Assembly: GCA_025462885.1 (NCBI GenBank)
Contig: JAOAPN010000003.1
Coordinates: 224,025-288,024 of the forward strand
Direction of reading: 5' to 3'
DNA from: Acidobacteriaceae bacterium
GTDB lineage: Bacteria; Acidobacteriota; Terriglobia; Terriglobales; Acidobacteriaceae
Length of the DNA stretch: 64,000 nt
The translations under genes and the position numbers were made by a program. Below the pieces are notes generated by a model that ran no database searches, had not been told where the DNA came from, and was given only the letters and a program-made list of their open reading frames with translations. The stretch's first letter is position 1. Every line of letters starts with the position of its first letter. Of this stretch, positions 41,737-50,189 are shown piece by piece.

Positions 41737-42822
41737 CTACTGGGGAATCTGGTCGCGGGTCGTGGCCCAGTTGGTGACAAGGTCATCCACGACGACGTGA
41801 CCCACCCGATAGGCGCTGTCGAGCGCGGGCATATACGCGGAGTACTTCCCGACCTTGGTGGCGGAGATACTTTGCGCCGCAGTGGTTCCGATGGCCTGCT
41901 GGTCGTAGTTGCTCGCCGTACGAAGGACCAGGACGCGGTTGATATCGACCTTGCCTGCCTTTGCGAGCCAGGTGAGGGATTGGAGCGTTCCGGTGTCTTC
42001 CATGCCGCAGACGGCATAGGTGCCCTTGCCGTCCGTCTCGTACTTGACCCAGTCGCGGGCCCATTGGTTCATGAGCTTGCCATGCCAGTAGGTGCTGGCC
42101 GAGAGGTTGTCGCCACGCAGCACGAACGGTGGACGGTGGGCGGCGGTGCCTTCATAGTCCATCCGGCGGGTCGCGAGCTGGGTGTTATCGGGAAGCTGGA
42201 TGTCCTTGGTGAGGTTGAACGCCCAGGAGACCAGGCCGGTATTGAGATGGTAGATATTGCCGTCGTCTCCGTTGAAGCGGGGCTTACGGGGCTGCTCATA
42301 GGGGGTCGACTTGCCGAGGGGAATGTAGCCGGTCGTCCAGAGCTTCCGGTCGGCTTCGGTGGCGTTGGGGATCTCACGGGCATCAATCTCGTGGGCCTGA
42401 TCGCCGTCGATGATCCAGTCGGACCACACGGCGGAGCCGAGGGAGCCCATATTGGGATCGATCCCGGCGATTCCGGCGACCAGAAAGTAAGCGTGGGTGA
42501 GGTCGAAACGCGGATCGAGCCCCAGGGCCATCACGGACGCTGTGGCTCGCGCCGTGGCGACGCCGGTAAGAATACCGAGGACGCCGGTCTTCGGATTGAG
42601 GCGGAGGTCGTGGTATCCGGCAGGGAAGGGGAGGACCGTATCGAGGTGCTGGCGCTCCACCCAGAACTGGTACTCGCCGGGAATGTCGCCTTTGTCGGCT
42701 CCCTGCTCGAACATACTCAGCACGACGACCTTGATCTCGAGGGGCTTCTGCGGAGTTTCGGCGGCCTGCGAAAAGGCGCAGGGACTCATAGCGAGCAGGA
42801 AGAGCGTAGTTAGAAGGCGCAT
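41737..42822 (-). CDS. NUP-family purine nucleoside permease-like protein, secreted, 361 aa
   Basis: A signal peptide (RLLTTLFLLAMSPCAFSQA) is followed by EIKVVVLSMFEQGADKGDIP and GEYQFWVERQHLDTVLPFPA. GVATARATASVMALGLDPRF, YFLVAGIAGIDPNMGSLGSA and VCGMEDTGTLQSLTWLAKAG also match the NUP family, named after a fungal nucleoside transporter. The protein has no obvious membrane helices and resembles nucleoside phosphorylase folds, so enzymatic or binding function in the periplasm is equally possible. It lies just upstream of the RidA gene and divergent from the RcnB-like gene. Confidence 0.8.
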   Translation of the reverse strand: MRLLTTLFLLAMSPCAFSQAAETPQKPLEIKVVVLSMFEQGADKGDIPGEYQFWVERQHLDTVLPFPAGYHDLRLNPKTGVLGILTGVATARATASVMALGLDPRFDLTHAYFLVAGIAGIDPNMGSLGSAVWSDWIIDGDQAHEIDAREIPNATEADRKLWTTGYIPLGKSTPYEQPRKPRFNGDDGNIYHLNTGLVSWAFNLTKDIQLPDNTQLATRRMDYEGTAAHRPPFVLRGDNLSASTYWHGKLMNQWARDWVKYETDGKGTYAVCGMEDTGTLQSLTWLAKAGKVDINRVLVLRTASNYDQQAIGTTAAQSISATKVGKYSAYMPALDSAYRVGHVVVDDLVTNWATTRDQIPQ

Positions 42823-42985
42823 GGTTCATGGTAGCGTATCGAAGGCAGCCTTTGAGGACTAGATTTGCTCACGATACTTCAGGAAGCGTTGACGTATAAG
42901 AGGTTGCGCGTCGCGAGGGCGATTGCCTCTCACGACTCTGCAGAAATCTGCATCTAACAGCCTAGATCTACCAGAGGGAGTACGA

Positions 42986-43447
42986 ATGAAGCTTCAATCC
43001 TTGATGCATGGACTTACGCGATTCGCGATAATTCCGCTTTTTGTAGCCGCGGTTGGCGTGGCAGTCGCGCAGGGTCCTCCGGGGCAAAACCGCGGCCCAG
43101 GCCAGCAGAACGATCGCCATGACAATGGAAACCGTGGCAACAATCAGGGCCGTGGAAACAACGGAAACGATTTCCGCTTCCGCGATCAGGACCGTGGCAA
43201 TTTTCAGTCCCACTACAGCCGCGACGTGCGTCGCTGGCAGCAGCGTCCGCAAGGGCGCCCCCAGTTTGCACGCGGACAACGCATCCCGAACAACTATCGT
43301 TTCCAGGCCGTTCCCCGCGGCTACTACGCCAACATGCCGCCACCTCCGATGGGCTATCAGTATGGGTACTACGACGGCTACGTCGTGGCCTATAGCCCGA
43401 CAACGCGTATTATCGCGGACGTTCTGGATCTCGTAACAGGGCGCTAA
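42986..43447 (+). CDS. RcnB-like secreted protein rich in arginine, asparagine and glycine, 153 aa
   Basis: The ATG at 42986 has GAGGGAG at six bases. A signal peptide (LTRFAIIPLFVAAVGVAVA) leads into a Gly/Asn/Arg-rich region (QNRGPGQQNDRHDNGNRGN) and then WQQRPQGRPQFARGQRIPNN with YRFQAVPRGYYANMPPPPMG. The last part is the RcnB pattern, seen in periplasmic proteins tied to nickel/cobalt export, though many members have no known task. A strong terminator follows 20 bases later. Confidence 0.75.
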   Translation: MKLQSLMHGLTRFAIIPLFVAAVGVAVAQGPPGQNRGPGQQNDRHDNGNRGNNQGRGNNGNDFRFRDQDRGNFQSHYSRDVRRWQQRPQGRPQFARGQRIPNNYRFQAVPRGYYANMPPPPMGYQYGYYDGYVVAYSPTTRIIADVLDLVTGR

Positions 43448-43467
43448 TTTTTCAACCGATACGAAGA

Positions 43468-43493
43468 AGCCGCCGAAATCTCGGCGGCTTTTT
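43468..43493 (+). terminator. Rho-independent terminator of the RcnB-like gene
   Basis: AGCCGCCGA-AATC-TCGGCGGCT followed by TTTT. The 9-base stem is perfect. Read leftward it could also end the LLM oxidoreductase transcript, with a weaker T tract. Confidence 0.9.
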
Positions 43494-43516
43494 CGTGCTT
43501 ATTCGGTCTCGCCTGC

Positions 43517-44557
43517 TTATGCAGGGTTGAGTGCTTTGCGGACGATCGGCGCTACCTTGGTGCCGATCAGTTCGATGGCGCTGAGGAGTCGCTCGTGAGA
43601 GAGGGTAGCTACGCTCATCTGGAAGTTGAGTCGGGCGACCCCGCCCAGGGCGTCGTTGACATAGAGGATCTTGTCCGCGACTTCGTTTGGCTCGCCGACG
43701 ACGAGTGCTCCCGTGGGTCGGCGAAGTGCTTCGAACTGGGCGCGCGTCGTAGGCGGCCAGCCGCGTTCCTTGCCGATCTGGGTAAAGGTAGCAGCATAGC
43801 CGGGGAAGAAATGGTCCGCAGCTTCAGTAGACGTATTGGCTACGTAGCCGAGCATGTGGAGTCCGACCTTGAGGCTCTCCGGCGCGTGGCCGGCACGAGC
43901 TCCGGCCTCGCGGTACAGGTCGACCAACGGGCGGAAGCGATGCGGCTCGCCGCCAATGATCGCAATCATCAGGGGCAGCCCCAGCATTCCTGCGCGAGCG
44001 AAAGATTCCGGGGTTCCTCCGACTCCTAACCAGATGGGAAGCTTCTCCTGTAAAGGGCGCGGATAGATGCCCTGGCCGGTGAGTGCGGCACGGTGTTTGC
44101 CGGACCAGCGGATGGGGTTCTCATCGCGGATCTTGAGGAGCAGATCGAGCTTTTCAGCGAACAGTGAGTCGTAGTCCTCCAGCTTGAGGCCGAAGAGCGG
44201 GAAGGACTCGATAAACGAGCCGCGTCCGGCGACGATCTCGGCGCGACCGTTGGAGAGCAGGTCGAGGGTCGCGAACTCCTGGAAGACCCGCACCGGGTCG
44301 GCAGCCGAGAGAACCGTGACGGCAGAGTTGAGGCGAATGTTCGTGGTGCGCGAGGCAGCCGCGGCCAGGATGATCGCGGGAGCGGAGTCGAGGTATTCGG
44401 CGCGGTGGTGCTCCCCAACTCCGAAGGCATCGAGGCCAACCTGATCGGCAAGAACGATCTCTTCGATGAGGTTCTGCAGCCGCACCGCCGGAGTGGGAAC
44501 TGCTTGGGTGATAGGGTCGGGAACCAGGGCGGCGAAGCTGTCTATTCCTAATTGCAC
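43517..44557 (-). CDS. LLM-class flavin-dependent oxidoreductase, 346 aa
   Basis: A luciferase-like monooxygenase fold: [60 protein letters not shown] and [18 protein letters not shown] are all typical of the FMN-dependent group close to bacterial luciferase alpha-like proteins. [20 protein letters not shown] follows. The substrate is unknown. It starts at GTG 44557, preceded by AGGAG, and the edge of repeat A copy 2 touches that ribosome site (repeat begins at 44569). Confidence 0.88.
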   Translation of the reverse strand: MQLGIDSFAALVPDPITQAVPTPAVRLQNLIEEIVLADQVGLDAFGVGEHHRAEYLDSAPAIILAAAASRTTNIRLNSAVTVLSAADPVRVFQEFATLDLLSNGRAEIVAGRGSFIESFPLFGLKLEDYDSLFAEKLDLLLKIRDENPIRWSGKHRAALTGQGIYPRPLQEKLPIWLGVGGTPESFARAGMLGLPLMIAIIGGEPHRFRPLVDLYREAGARAGHAPESLKVGLHMLGYVANTSTEAADHFFPGYAATFTQIGKERGWPPTTRAQFEALRRPTGALVVGEPNEVADKILYVNDALGGVARLNFQMSVATLSHERLLSAIELIGTKVAPIVRKALNPA

Positions 44558-44884
44558 GGGGTGTCTCCTAGGCAGTATCGATATATACCAGTGTTACATC
44601 TTCGGCGGTACGGTTGAATTCAGAGGATTCGGAAGGGCACACCTTCAGGTGTGCCGAAAGAAGCATTCTCCTCTATCCTTTTGTTTCTTTTGTCGGTTTG
44701 CGTATGGCAAACCGACAAAAGAAACAAATCAAAATGAGTAGCATTTGGCCAGGGGCTATATGTCGATACTGCCTAAGGTGTCGATGCCGTCTTTCCCGCT
44801 CAGGCGTAATCGCATCAATCGATCACAATCTAGCTGCAACGGATGGTTCAAGGCGTGTGGTAAGTTTTCTGCGGGGACCTAACG
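44558..44884. other. 327-base intergenic region mostly filled by repeat A
   Basis: No gene is supported. Copy 2 of repeat A fills 44569-44775; the remaining 109 bases before the esterase must hold its promoter, but I see no clear hexamers. Confidence 0.6.
44569..44775. repeat. palindromic repeat family A, copy 2
   Basis: This is the cleanest copy: terminal inverted repeats TAGGCAGTATCGA and TCGATACTGCCTA, hairpin GGCACACCT-TC-AGGTGTGCC, and a central perfect 22-base stem (about 44689-44737, built on TTTCTTTTGTCGGTTTGC and its complement). Compared with copy 1, the right-hand GGCACACC hairpin has been deleted. Confidence 0.85.
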
Positions 44885-46450
44885 ATGCAGATGCGGGCGA
44901 TGAAGTGGGCTTTGGGTGCTGTTTTGACGGCGCTTCCGATGATTGGCATGGCGCAGGTCTCCGAGCGTGTGAAGACGGATGGCGGCACGGTCGAAGGGGA
45001 GCTAACGAAAGATCAGAAGGTCTTCGCGTTCAAGGGAATCCCTTTCGCAGCTCCACCGGTAGGAGATCTACGCTGGAAGGCTCCACAGCCCGCTGCGAAG
45101 TGGTCGGGCGTAAAAGACGCGAAGCAGTTTGGATATCACTGCGTGCAATCGGGCGGCTATCCGGATATGCAGTTCCACGATCCGGGACCGAGCGAGGATT
45201 GCCTGACGCTCAACGTATGGGCTCCAACGGGCGCGAAGCGAGGCACATTGCCCGTGATGGTGTGGATCTTCGGCGGCGGCTTCGTAACCGGCGGAACATC
45301 GGAGCTGCGCCAGGACGGACAGTATCTGGCCCACCGCGATGTAGTGGTCGTCTCGATGAACTACCGGCTGGGAGTCTTCGGCTTCATGACCCACCCGGAG
45401 CTGGCCACCGAGTCTGGAAAGAACGCGTCGGGAAACTACGGGCTGATGGACGTCGCGGCGGCGCTTGAATGGGTGAAGCGGAATGCTGCCGAATTCGGCG
45501 GCGATGCGAAGAATGTGACGATCTTCGGCGAGTCGGCAGGATCGTTCGCCGTCAGCACGGTGATGGCATCTCCCGTTTCGAAGGGGCTGATGGCGAAGGC
45601 GATTGGCGAGAGCGGTGGTGCGCTGTACAGCGCCGGGCTCGGGTATGAACCGCACGAACTCCGCGAGAAGCGGGACAGCGCGTTTATGGAGCGGACCTTC
45701 AAAACAGCAAAGCTCGCGGAACTACGGCGCGTATCCACCGAAGATCTCGTGCGAGCGGTGACAGCCCAGGGCTCACCTCGTTTCGGACCGGATGTGGACG
45801 GATACTTTCTGCCGGAGTCAGTACCGGCACTCTATGCTGCCGGGAAACAGGCGCATATTCCGGTGATGGCAGGATGGAATTCGGATGAGGGGCGAGCGTC
45901 GGGTAAGGCCACTCCGACGACCGCAAGTTTTGCGACGCTCGCCGGACAGGACTTTGGCGCGCGTGCGCAGGACTTCCTCGCAGTCTATCCGGGTAGCACC
46001 GACGCGGAGGCCACAACCTCAGCCGGGGATTATGGCGGAGATAAATTTATCGCTTACTCCACCTGGCGCTGGCTGGAGGCGCAGGTAAAGACCGGCGAGA
46101 AGCCCGTCTACCGCTACTTCTTTACGCTAGGATCGCCGGGAGACAAGAACCACACGGCAGCGATGGGGGCATTCCACTCCGACGATATCGAGTACGTGTT
46201 CGGCGCGCTGGACTCGCGCGTAGATGCGATGTGGCGGCCGGAGGATCGGAAGCTCTCCGACGAGATGGGCCAATACTGGGTCAACTTCGCGAGGACCGGC
46301 GATCCGAACGGCTCAGGCCTGCCGAAGTGGCCGGTCTACGGTCCTACCGAGTGGCAGGTCATGCACCTGAACGGAGCGTCCGAGGCAAAGCCCGATACCC
46401 TCCGGCCACGCTACGTCTTTCTGGACTCGGTGTGGGGGCACGAGAAGTAA
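44885..46450 (+). CDS. type-B carboxylesterase, secreted, 521 aa
   Basis: Alpha/beta hydrolase of the carboxylesterase type: FKGIPFAAPPVGDLRWKAPQ, EDCLTLNVWAP, MVWIFGGGFVTGGTSE for the oxyanion hole, and the nucleophile elbow VTIFGESAGSFAVSTVMASP. The catalytic histidine is probably in AMGAFHSDDIEYVFG. A signal peptide (MKWALGAVLTALPMIGMA) shows export. Start ATG 44885, with ATG three codons later as alternative. The stop overlaps the next start (TAATG), so the FAD dehydrogenase is coupled to it. The substrate is unknown. Confidence 0.88.
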   Translation: MQMRAMKWALGAVLTALPMIGMAQVSERVKTDGGTVEGELTKDQKVFAFKGIPFAAPPVGDLRWKAPQPAAKWSGVKDAKQFGYHCVQSGGYPDMQFHDPGPSEDCLTLNVWAPTGAKRGTLPVMVWIFGGGFVTGGTSELRQDGQYLAHRDVVVVSMNYRLGVFGFMTHPELATESGKNASGNYGLMDVAAALEWVKRNAAEFGGDAKNVTIFGESAGSFAVSTVMASPVSKGLMAKAIGESGGALYSAGLGYEPHELREKRDSAFMERTFKTAKLAELRRVSTEDLVRAVTAQGSPRFGPDVDGYFLPESVPALYAAGKQAHIPVMAGWNSDEGRASGKATPTTASFATLAGQDFGARAQDFLAVYPGSTDAEATTSAGDYGGDKFIAYSTWRWLEAQVKTGEKPVYRYFFTLGSPGDKNHTAAMGAFHSDDIEYVFGALDSRVDAMWRPEDRKLSDEMGQYWVNFARTGDPNGSGLPKWPVYGPTEWQVMHLNGASEAKPDTLRPRYVFLDSVWGHEK

Positions 46451-47823
46451 TGCGGGAGCAGATAGTAGACGCGAGGTATCTGACCGACGCCTCAGGGTAT
46501 ACGGGCCATGCGGAGCGGGTGTTCGTCCCCGAGACCGAAGACGAGGTCGTCTCGATTCTGCGCGATGCCGTGCGAACGACGACCCCGGTGACGGTCGCAG
46601 GCTCCGGCTCCGGCCTGACAGGATCGCGCGTGCCGCAGGGTGGCTGGGTGCTCTCGATGGAACGGTTCAGGAAGCTGGAGATCGAGCGCGGATTTGCGCG
46701 GGTGGGGCCTGCCGTCTCGCTGCTGGAACTGCGTGACGCAGCCGCCCGCACCGGCCAGTTCTACGCGCCCGATCCAACCGAGATCACCGCCTGGATCGGA
46801 GGAACCATTGCGACCAATGCCAGCGGGTCGCGGAGCTTCAAGTTTGGCAGCACCCGACGCCATCTGCGAGCGCTCCGGGTCGCGATGATGGATGGAAGCG
46901 TTCGTGAATTTCGGCGCGGAGAGCGGATCGACTTCGAGGTTCCGCAAATGCCGGTGCCGGCGACCACAAAATATACGGCGGGCTATCGACTGGAGCCACG
47001 CATGGATTGGGTGGATCTGTTCTGCGGCTCCGAGGGGACGCTGGGTGTGACCCTGGAGGCCGAGGTTACACTCCTGCCGATTCCAAAAGAGCTGTTCGCA
47101 GGCGTAGTCTTCTTCGGATCGGATGATGAGGCTCTGGACGCGGTCGCGCATTGGCGTGGCGTTCCCGAACTGCAGATGCTGGAGTACGCGGATCGCAACT
47201 CGCTCGAACTGCTGAGGGGCAGGTATCCGGAGATTCCGCGTGATGCCGTCGCCGCCCTGCTGATCGAGGCGGAAGGCGACGATGTCGATGGCTGGGTGGC
47301 GCGCCTCGAGGAGGCTGGAGCGCTGATCGAGGCTTCGTGGTTTGCGATCGGAGCGAAAGATCGCGAGCGTTTTCGGGCGTTTCGCCACTCGCTGCCAGAG
47401 CTGGTGACCGAGACGCTGCGGCGACGCGGGTTCATGAATATGGGTACAGACTACGCAGTGCCAATCGCGCAGAACGGAGCCATGCTCGCCTTCTACCGGG
47501 AGCGGCTGGAGCAGGAGCTGCCGGGACATTACGTGATCTTCGGGCATATCGGAGACGCCCACCTGCACGTGAATATGCTGCCTGCCACCGACGCAGAAGC
47601 GAGCGCCGCGACAGGTCTGCTAAAGGAGTTTGCAGCCCACGCGGTGAAGCTGGGCGGTACAGTTTCGGCGGAGCATGGCCTGGGCAAGCGCAAGGCTCCG
47701 CTGCTGGAACTGCAATACTCTCGCGAGGAGATTGCGGCGATGCGGCAGGTCAAAGAACGGCTGGATCCGCTGGGCCTGCTAGGGCGCGGAACCCTGTTCG
47801 GCGGGGCCGCCGGCACGCTTTAG
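46450..47823 (+). CDS. FAD-binding oxidoreductase, GlcD/D-lactate dehydrogenase type, 457 aa
   Basis: The FAD-binding PCMH domain shows VFVPETEDEVVSILRDAV, TVAGSGSGLTGSRVPQGGWV, APDPTEITAWIGGTIATNAS and FCGSEGTLGVTLEAEVTLLP. The C-terminal substrate domain ends with YVIFGHIGDAHLHVNMLP and GTVSAEHGLGKRKAPLLELQ, as in glycolate oxidase GlcD and D-lactate dehydrogenases. The 2-hydroxy acid used is unknown. The ATG at 46450 overlaps the esterase stop; a frame to 46231 lies inside the esterase gene. The convergent unknown gene overlaps its end by four bases. Confidence 0.9.
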   Translation: MREQIVDARYLTDASGYTGHAERVFVPETEDEVVSILRDAVRTTTPVTVAGSGSGLTGSRVPQGGWVLSMERFRKLEIERGFARVGPAVSLLELRDAAARTGQFYAPDPTEITAWIGGTIATNASGSRSFKFGSTRRHLRALRVAMMDGSVREFRRGERIDFEVPQMPVPATTKYTAGYRLEPRMDWVDLFCGSEGTLGVTLEAEVTLLPIPKELFAGVVFFGSDDEALDAVAHWRGVPELQMLEYADRNSLELLRGRYPEIPRDAVAALLIEAEGDDVDGWVARLEEAGALIEASWFAIGAKDRERFRAFRHSLPELVTETLRRRGFMNMGTDYAVPIAQNGAMLAFYRERLEQELPGHYVIFGHIGDAHLHVNMLPATDAEASAATGLLKEFAAHAVKLGGTVSAEHGLGKRKAPLLELQYSREEIAAMRQVKERLDPLGLLGRGTLFGGAAGTL

Positions 47824-48494
47824 GGATTGGCGGGTGCGGGTGCCGAAGGCTGTTTCTGCGGAGACTGTTTCGCTGCGGCCTTCTCGGCCTCTTCAATGGC
47901 TTTCTTGAATCGATCGACGGCAGGAACGTTGTGCGAGCGGAGCCCGTCATTCGCAACATCGCGCCATCCCGGAACGCCGTCGAGCGGGTTCTCGCGATTG
48001 CCTTCGTAGACGAAGAAGGAGTCTTCGACGTTACCGATCTCCGCCCTTGGACCAGCAGCCTCGGGCATCGGTGGATTATTGGAGAGCCCAGGCTGCGTGC
48101 CGCGCTGGGCCCCCATGGAGACGCCATTCTCCGTGGGGTTGATGACTCCGGCACGGTTGTTCTGGCGCGGGTCGGAGATCGTGGCGTTGGCCAGCTTGCC
48201 GCTGCCCTTGCGGATCACGATGATGAGGTCCGCCTGGCTCGGAGACAGGACCGGCATGAACCGTCCCCAGTTGGCGAGGGCAGTTTCGACATCCTTCTGG
48301 GCGACCTGGTTGGCGCGCGGATCGTCGATGGAGATGCCCGCGCTGGGGTCCACAACAACAGCGACAGAGTGAGCGCGGAGGATGTACTGCGGGAAAGGCG
48401 GTTTGTCTTTGGGTTTGGCGACTGCCAGCGGAGCCAGAATCAGAGGAGCAAGGAAGAGAAGGACGGCTAAAGCACTGGCGCGGTGGATGGGCAT
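47820..48494 (-). CDS. secreted protein of unknown function, 224 aa
   Basis: A signal peptide (ASALAVLLFLAPLILAPLAV, cleaved after VAKP or nearby) precedes a domain with FPQYILRAHSVAVVVDPSAG, NWGRFMPVLSPSQADLIIVI and RKGSGKLANATI, then a linker and a charged, alanine/proline-rich tail. I do not recognise a named family, although the mix of strand and helix recalls DUF4136-like proteins. Alone on this strand, it overlaps the dehydrogenase gene by four bases at its 3' end. Confidence 0.6.
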   Translation of the reverse strand: MPIHRASALAVLLFLAPLILAPLAVAKPKDKPPFPQYILRAHSVAVVVDPSAGISIDDPRANQVAQKDVETALANWGRFMPVLSPSQADLIIVIRKGSGKLANATISDPRQNNRAGVINPTENGVSMGAQRGTQPGLSNNPPMPEAAGPRAEIGNVEDSFFVYEGNRENPLDGVPGWRDVANDGLRSHNVPAVDRFKKAIEEAEKAAAKQSPQKQPSAPAPANP

Positions 48495-48559
48495 CGGGGC
48501 TGCTCCTTGCTTCTGCTTCGCGGTCTATCCTACTCGGCTGATATGCAGTGCGGGAAGGT

Positions 48560-49243
48560 CTAGACACCCTTCTTCATCGGCTCCCAGATGAACTTGTGGA
48601 TTTGGAGAGAGAGCCGCGCGTCGATCCCATCCGCCATCATCCATTCGACGAGGGTGCGAGGGTCAAGGGTAGCGTTGTCGGTGCTACGGAGCGGGCTTGG
48701 TGATTTGTTGAACGCCGGGCTAAGGAGGATGCCGCCAGCCTTCTCGTTCAATGCGTGCTCGGCGATGAAGCTACGGGCAAACTCATAGTCCGCGCGGTCG
48801 GTAAGGACAAACTTTACTTCGTCGCCCTTCGTGAGGGCATCGAGGTTCTCCATCCGAAATGAGTTGGAAGCGGCACCCGCCCCGGGGCACTTGACGTCCA
48901 CGATCTTGTGGACCGCCTTCGGAACATCGCCCAGCGGACGCTCGCCCGAGGTCTCGATCATGAGGGTGTACCCGGACGCCAACAGGCGATCTATCAGGGG
49001 CAGAAGCTCCCTGGCCTGAAGCATCGGCTCGCCGCCCGTGAACTCAACCAGCTTGCACGGAGCGAGCGCTTCGATCTGCGCAACAATCTCGTCCGCGGAA
49101 AAGGGCTTGCCGCCGGAGAAGGTGTATTCGGAGTCGCACCACGCGCAGCGAAGATTGCAGCCCGCGAGCCGCACGAAGATGCAGGGGAGACCGGCGAAAG
49201 ATGACTCGCCCTGGACGGATTTATAGAGTTCGATCAGGTGCAT
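48560..49243 (-). CDS. queE: 7-carboxy-7-deazaguanine synthase QueE, 227 aa
   Basis: QueE is the radical SAM enzyme that contracts 6-carboxytetrahydropterin to 7-carboxy-7-deazaguanine. It has YKSVQGESSFAGLPCIFVRL at the start, the cluster motif CNLRCAWC (CX3CX2C) and DSEYTFSGG, then VEFTGGEPMLQ and TLMIETSGERPL. Length is normal. It lies downstream of queD on the same strand with a 128-base gap, so the pair may be one unit. queC, the next step, is elsewhere in the window. Confidence 0.93.
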   Translation of the reverse strand: MHLIELYKSVQGESSFAGLPCIFVRLAGCNLRCAWCDSEYTFSGGKPFSADEIVAQIEALAPCKLVEFTGGEPMLQARELLPLIDRLLASGYTLMIETSGERPLGDVPKAVHKIVDVKCPGAGAASNSFRMENLDALTKGDEVKFVLTDRADYEFARSFIAEHALNEKAGGILLSPAFNKSPSPLRSTDNATLDPRTLVEWMMADGIDARLSLQIHKFIWEPMKKGV

Positions 49244-49371
49244 AGATTGTCTTACGCCTCGCCGATCAGCGAGATTCTGGTTCTCTTCTCCGCGGCATCA
49301 TTGCTTTATCAAAGGTGGCTAACACGACGACCTTTAGCTTTGAGAGCCACTTTTCAGACAATACAAACGGC

Positions 49372-49752
49372 CTACTCGTAGTACCGGGCGAAGCTGGTAT
49401 CCGTCTCGTACAAGGTGCAGTCCTTCACGCGGACGCGGCCCTGGGTCATCTCGTGGAGCTGGCTGCTTGTCTGATCGTAGAAGTACTTCGCCAGATTCTC
49501 GGCGGAGGGGTTGATCTCCTTATCGAAGGGCGGCAGGTCATTGATCATAAAGTGGTCGAGGTACTCGACCGTGGGGCGCATGACCTGTTTGAGCAGCTTG
49601 AAATCCAGGAGCAGACCGGTATCGTCGAGCCTCTCACCCACCAGGGTGATGTAGACCTTGTAGTTATGCCCGTGGGGGTTCTCGCATTTACCCCGGTAGT
49701 TGCGGAGGTAGTGGCCGGAGGAGAAGCCGGCTTCTACGGTGACTTCAAACAT
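49372..49752 (-). CDS. queD: 6-carboxy-5,6,7,8-tetrahydropterin synthase QueD, 126 aa
   Basis: QueD makes 6-carboxytetrahydropterin from dihydroneopterin triphosphate. The zinc histidines are in GFSSGHYLRNYRGKCENPHG followed by HNYKVYITL, and the catalytic cysteine is in GKCENPHGH. LLLDFKLLKQVMRPTVEYLD and NPSAENLAKYFYDQ are also family patterns. It is upstream of queE on the same strand. I looked for a preQ1-type leader before it and could not support one. Confidence 0.92.
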   Translation of the reverse strand: MFEVTVEAGFSSGHYLRNYRGKCENPHGHNYKVYITLVGERLDDTGLLLDFKLLKQVMRPTVEYLDHFMINDLPPFDKEINPSAENLAKYFYDQTSSQLHEMTQGRVRVKDCTLYETDTSFARYYE

Positions 49753-49880
49753 GATGCGTCGATCCTTCTCTATCTTGCTGGCCGCTGGTGTGGATTGGAT
49801 GGGAGCTGGCGGCGGTGAGGTTCAGCTTCTTCGATTGTATCGTTTCATGCGCCCGGGCATGGATTTCCTACTATTTGCGC

Positions 49881-50126
49881 CTAGTGTTTGCGTCTGGCCC
49901 GACGCAGCTCTTCCGCCCGCCGTTCGGCCTGCTCGAAGAGGGACGAAAGCACCGCCGCCAGCGCAATCAGTAGTGCCACGACGAAGAGGCCCAGGCCCAT
50001 CGTGCGCCACAGCGATGCATCGCCCGGAGAGCCAGGCTGCTGCGCGACATTGGTATAAGCCACTCCGCACGAGACCAGCGCGAACAGCAGAAGCGAAGCA
50101 GCGAGTATGTAAAGGTTGCGTCCCAT
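49881..50126 (-). CDS. small membrane protein of unknown function, 81 aa
   Basis: Two hydrophobic helices (NLYILAASLLLFALVSCGVA and MGLGLFVVALLIALAAVLSS) flank a short polar loop with QQPGSPGDASLW, and the tail EQAERRAEELRRARRKH is strongly basic and helical. The LVSC site could be a lipobox but is probably chance, since the second helix anchors the protein anyway. I know no named family. It lies between queD and the lactonase gene on the same strand. Confidence 0.6.
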   Translation of the reverse strand: MGRNLYILAASLLLFALVSCGVAYTNVAQQPGSPGDASLWRTMGLGLFVVALLIALAAVLSSLFEQAERRAEELRRARRKH

Positions 50127-50189
50127 GGGGCTGAGCCTATTTTACGGCTACGCGCCCGGAAGCGGAGCGTCGAATCCCATCCAGCTCCA

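Noticed and set aside
46492..47568. 358-codon leftward frame across the FAD dehydrogenase
   Set aside because: Antisense to a clear enzyme; long only because the GC-rich codons of the real gene leave few stops.
49753..49880. preQ1-type riboswitch before queD
   Set aside because: I could not find the small H-type pseudoknot pattern; only unstructured sequence is visible.
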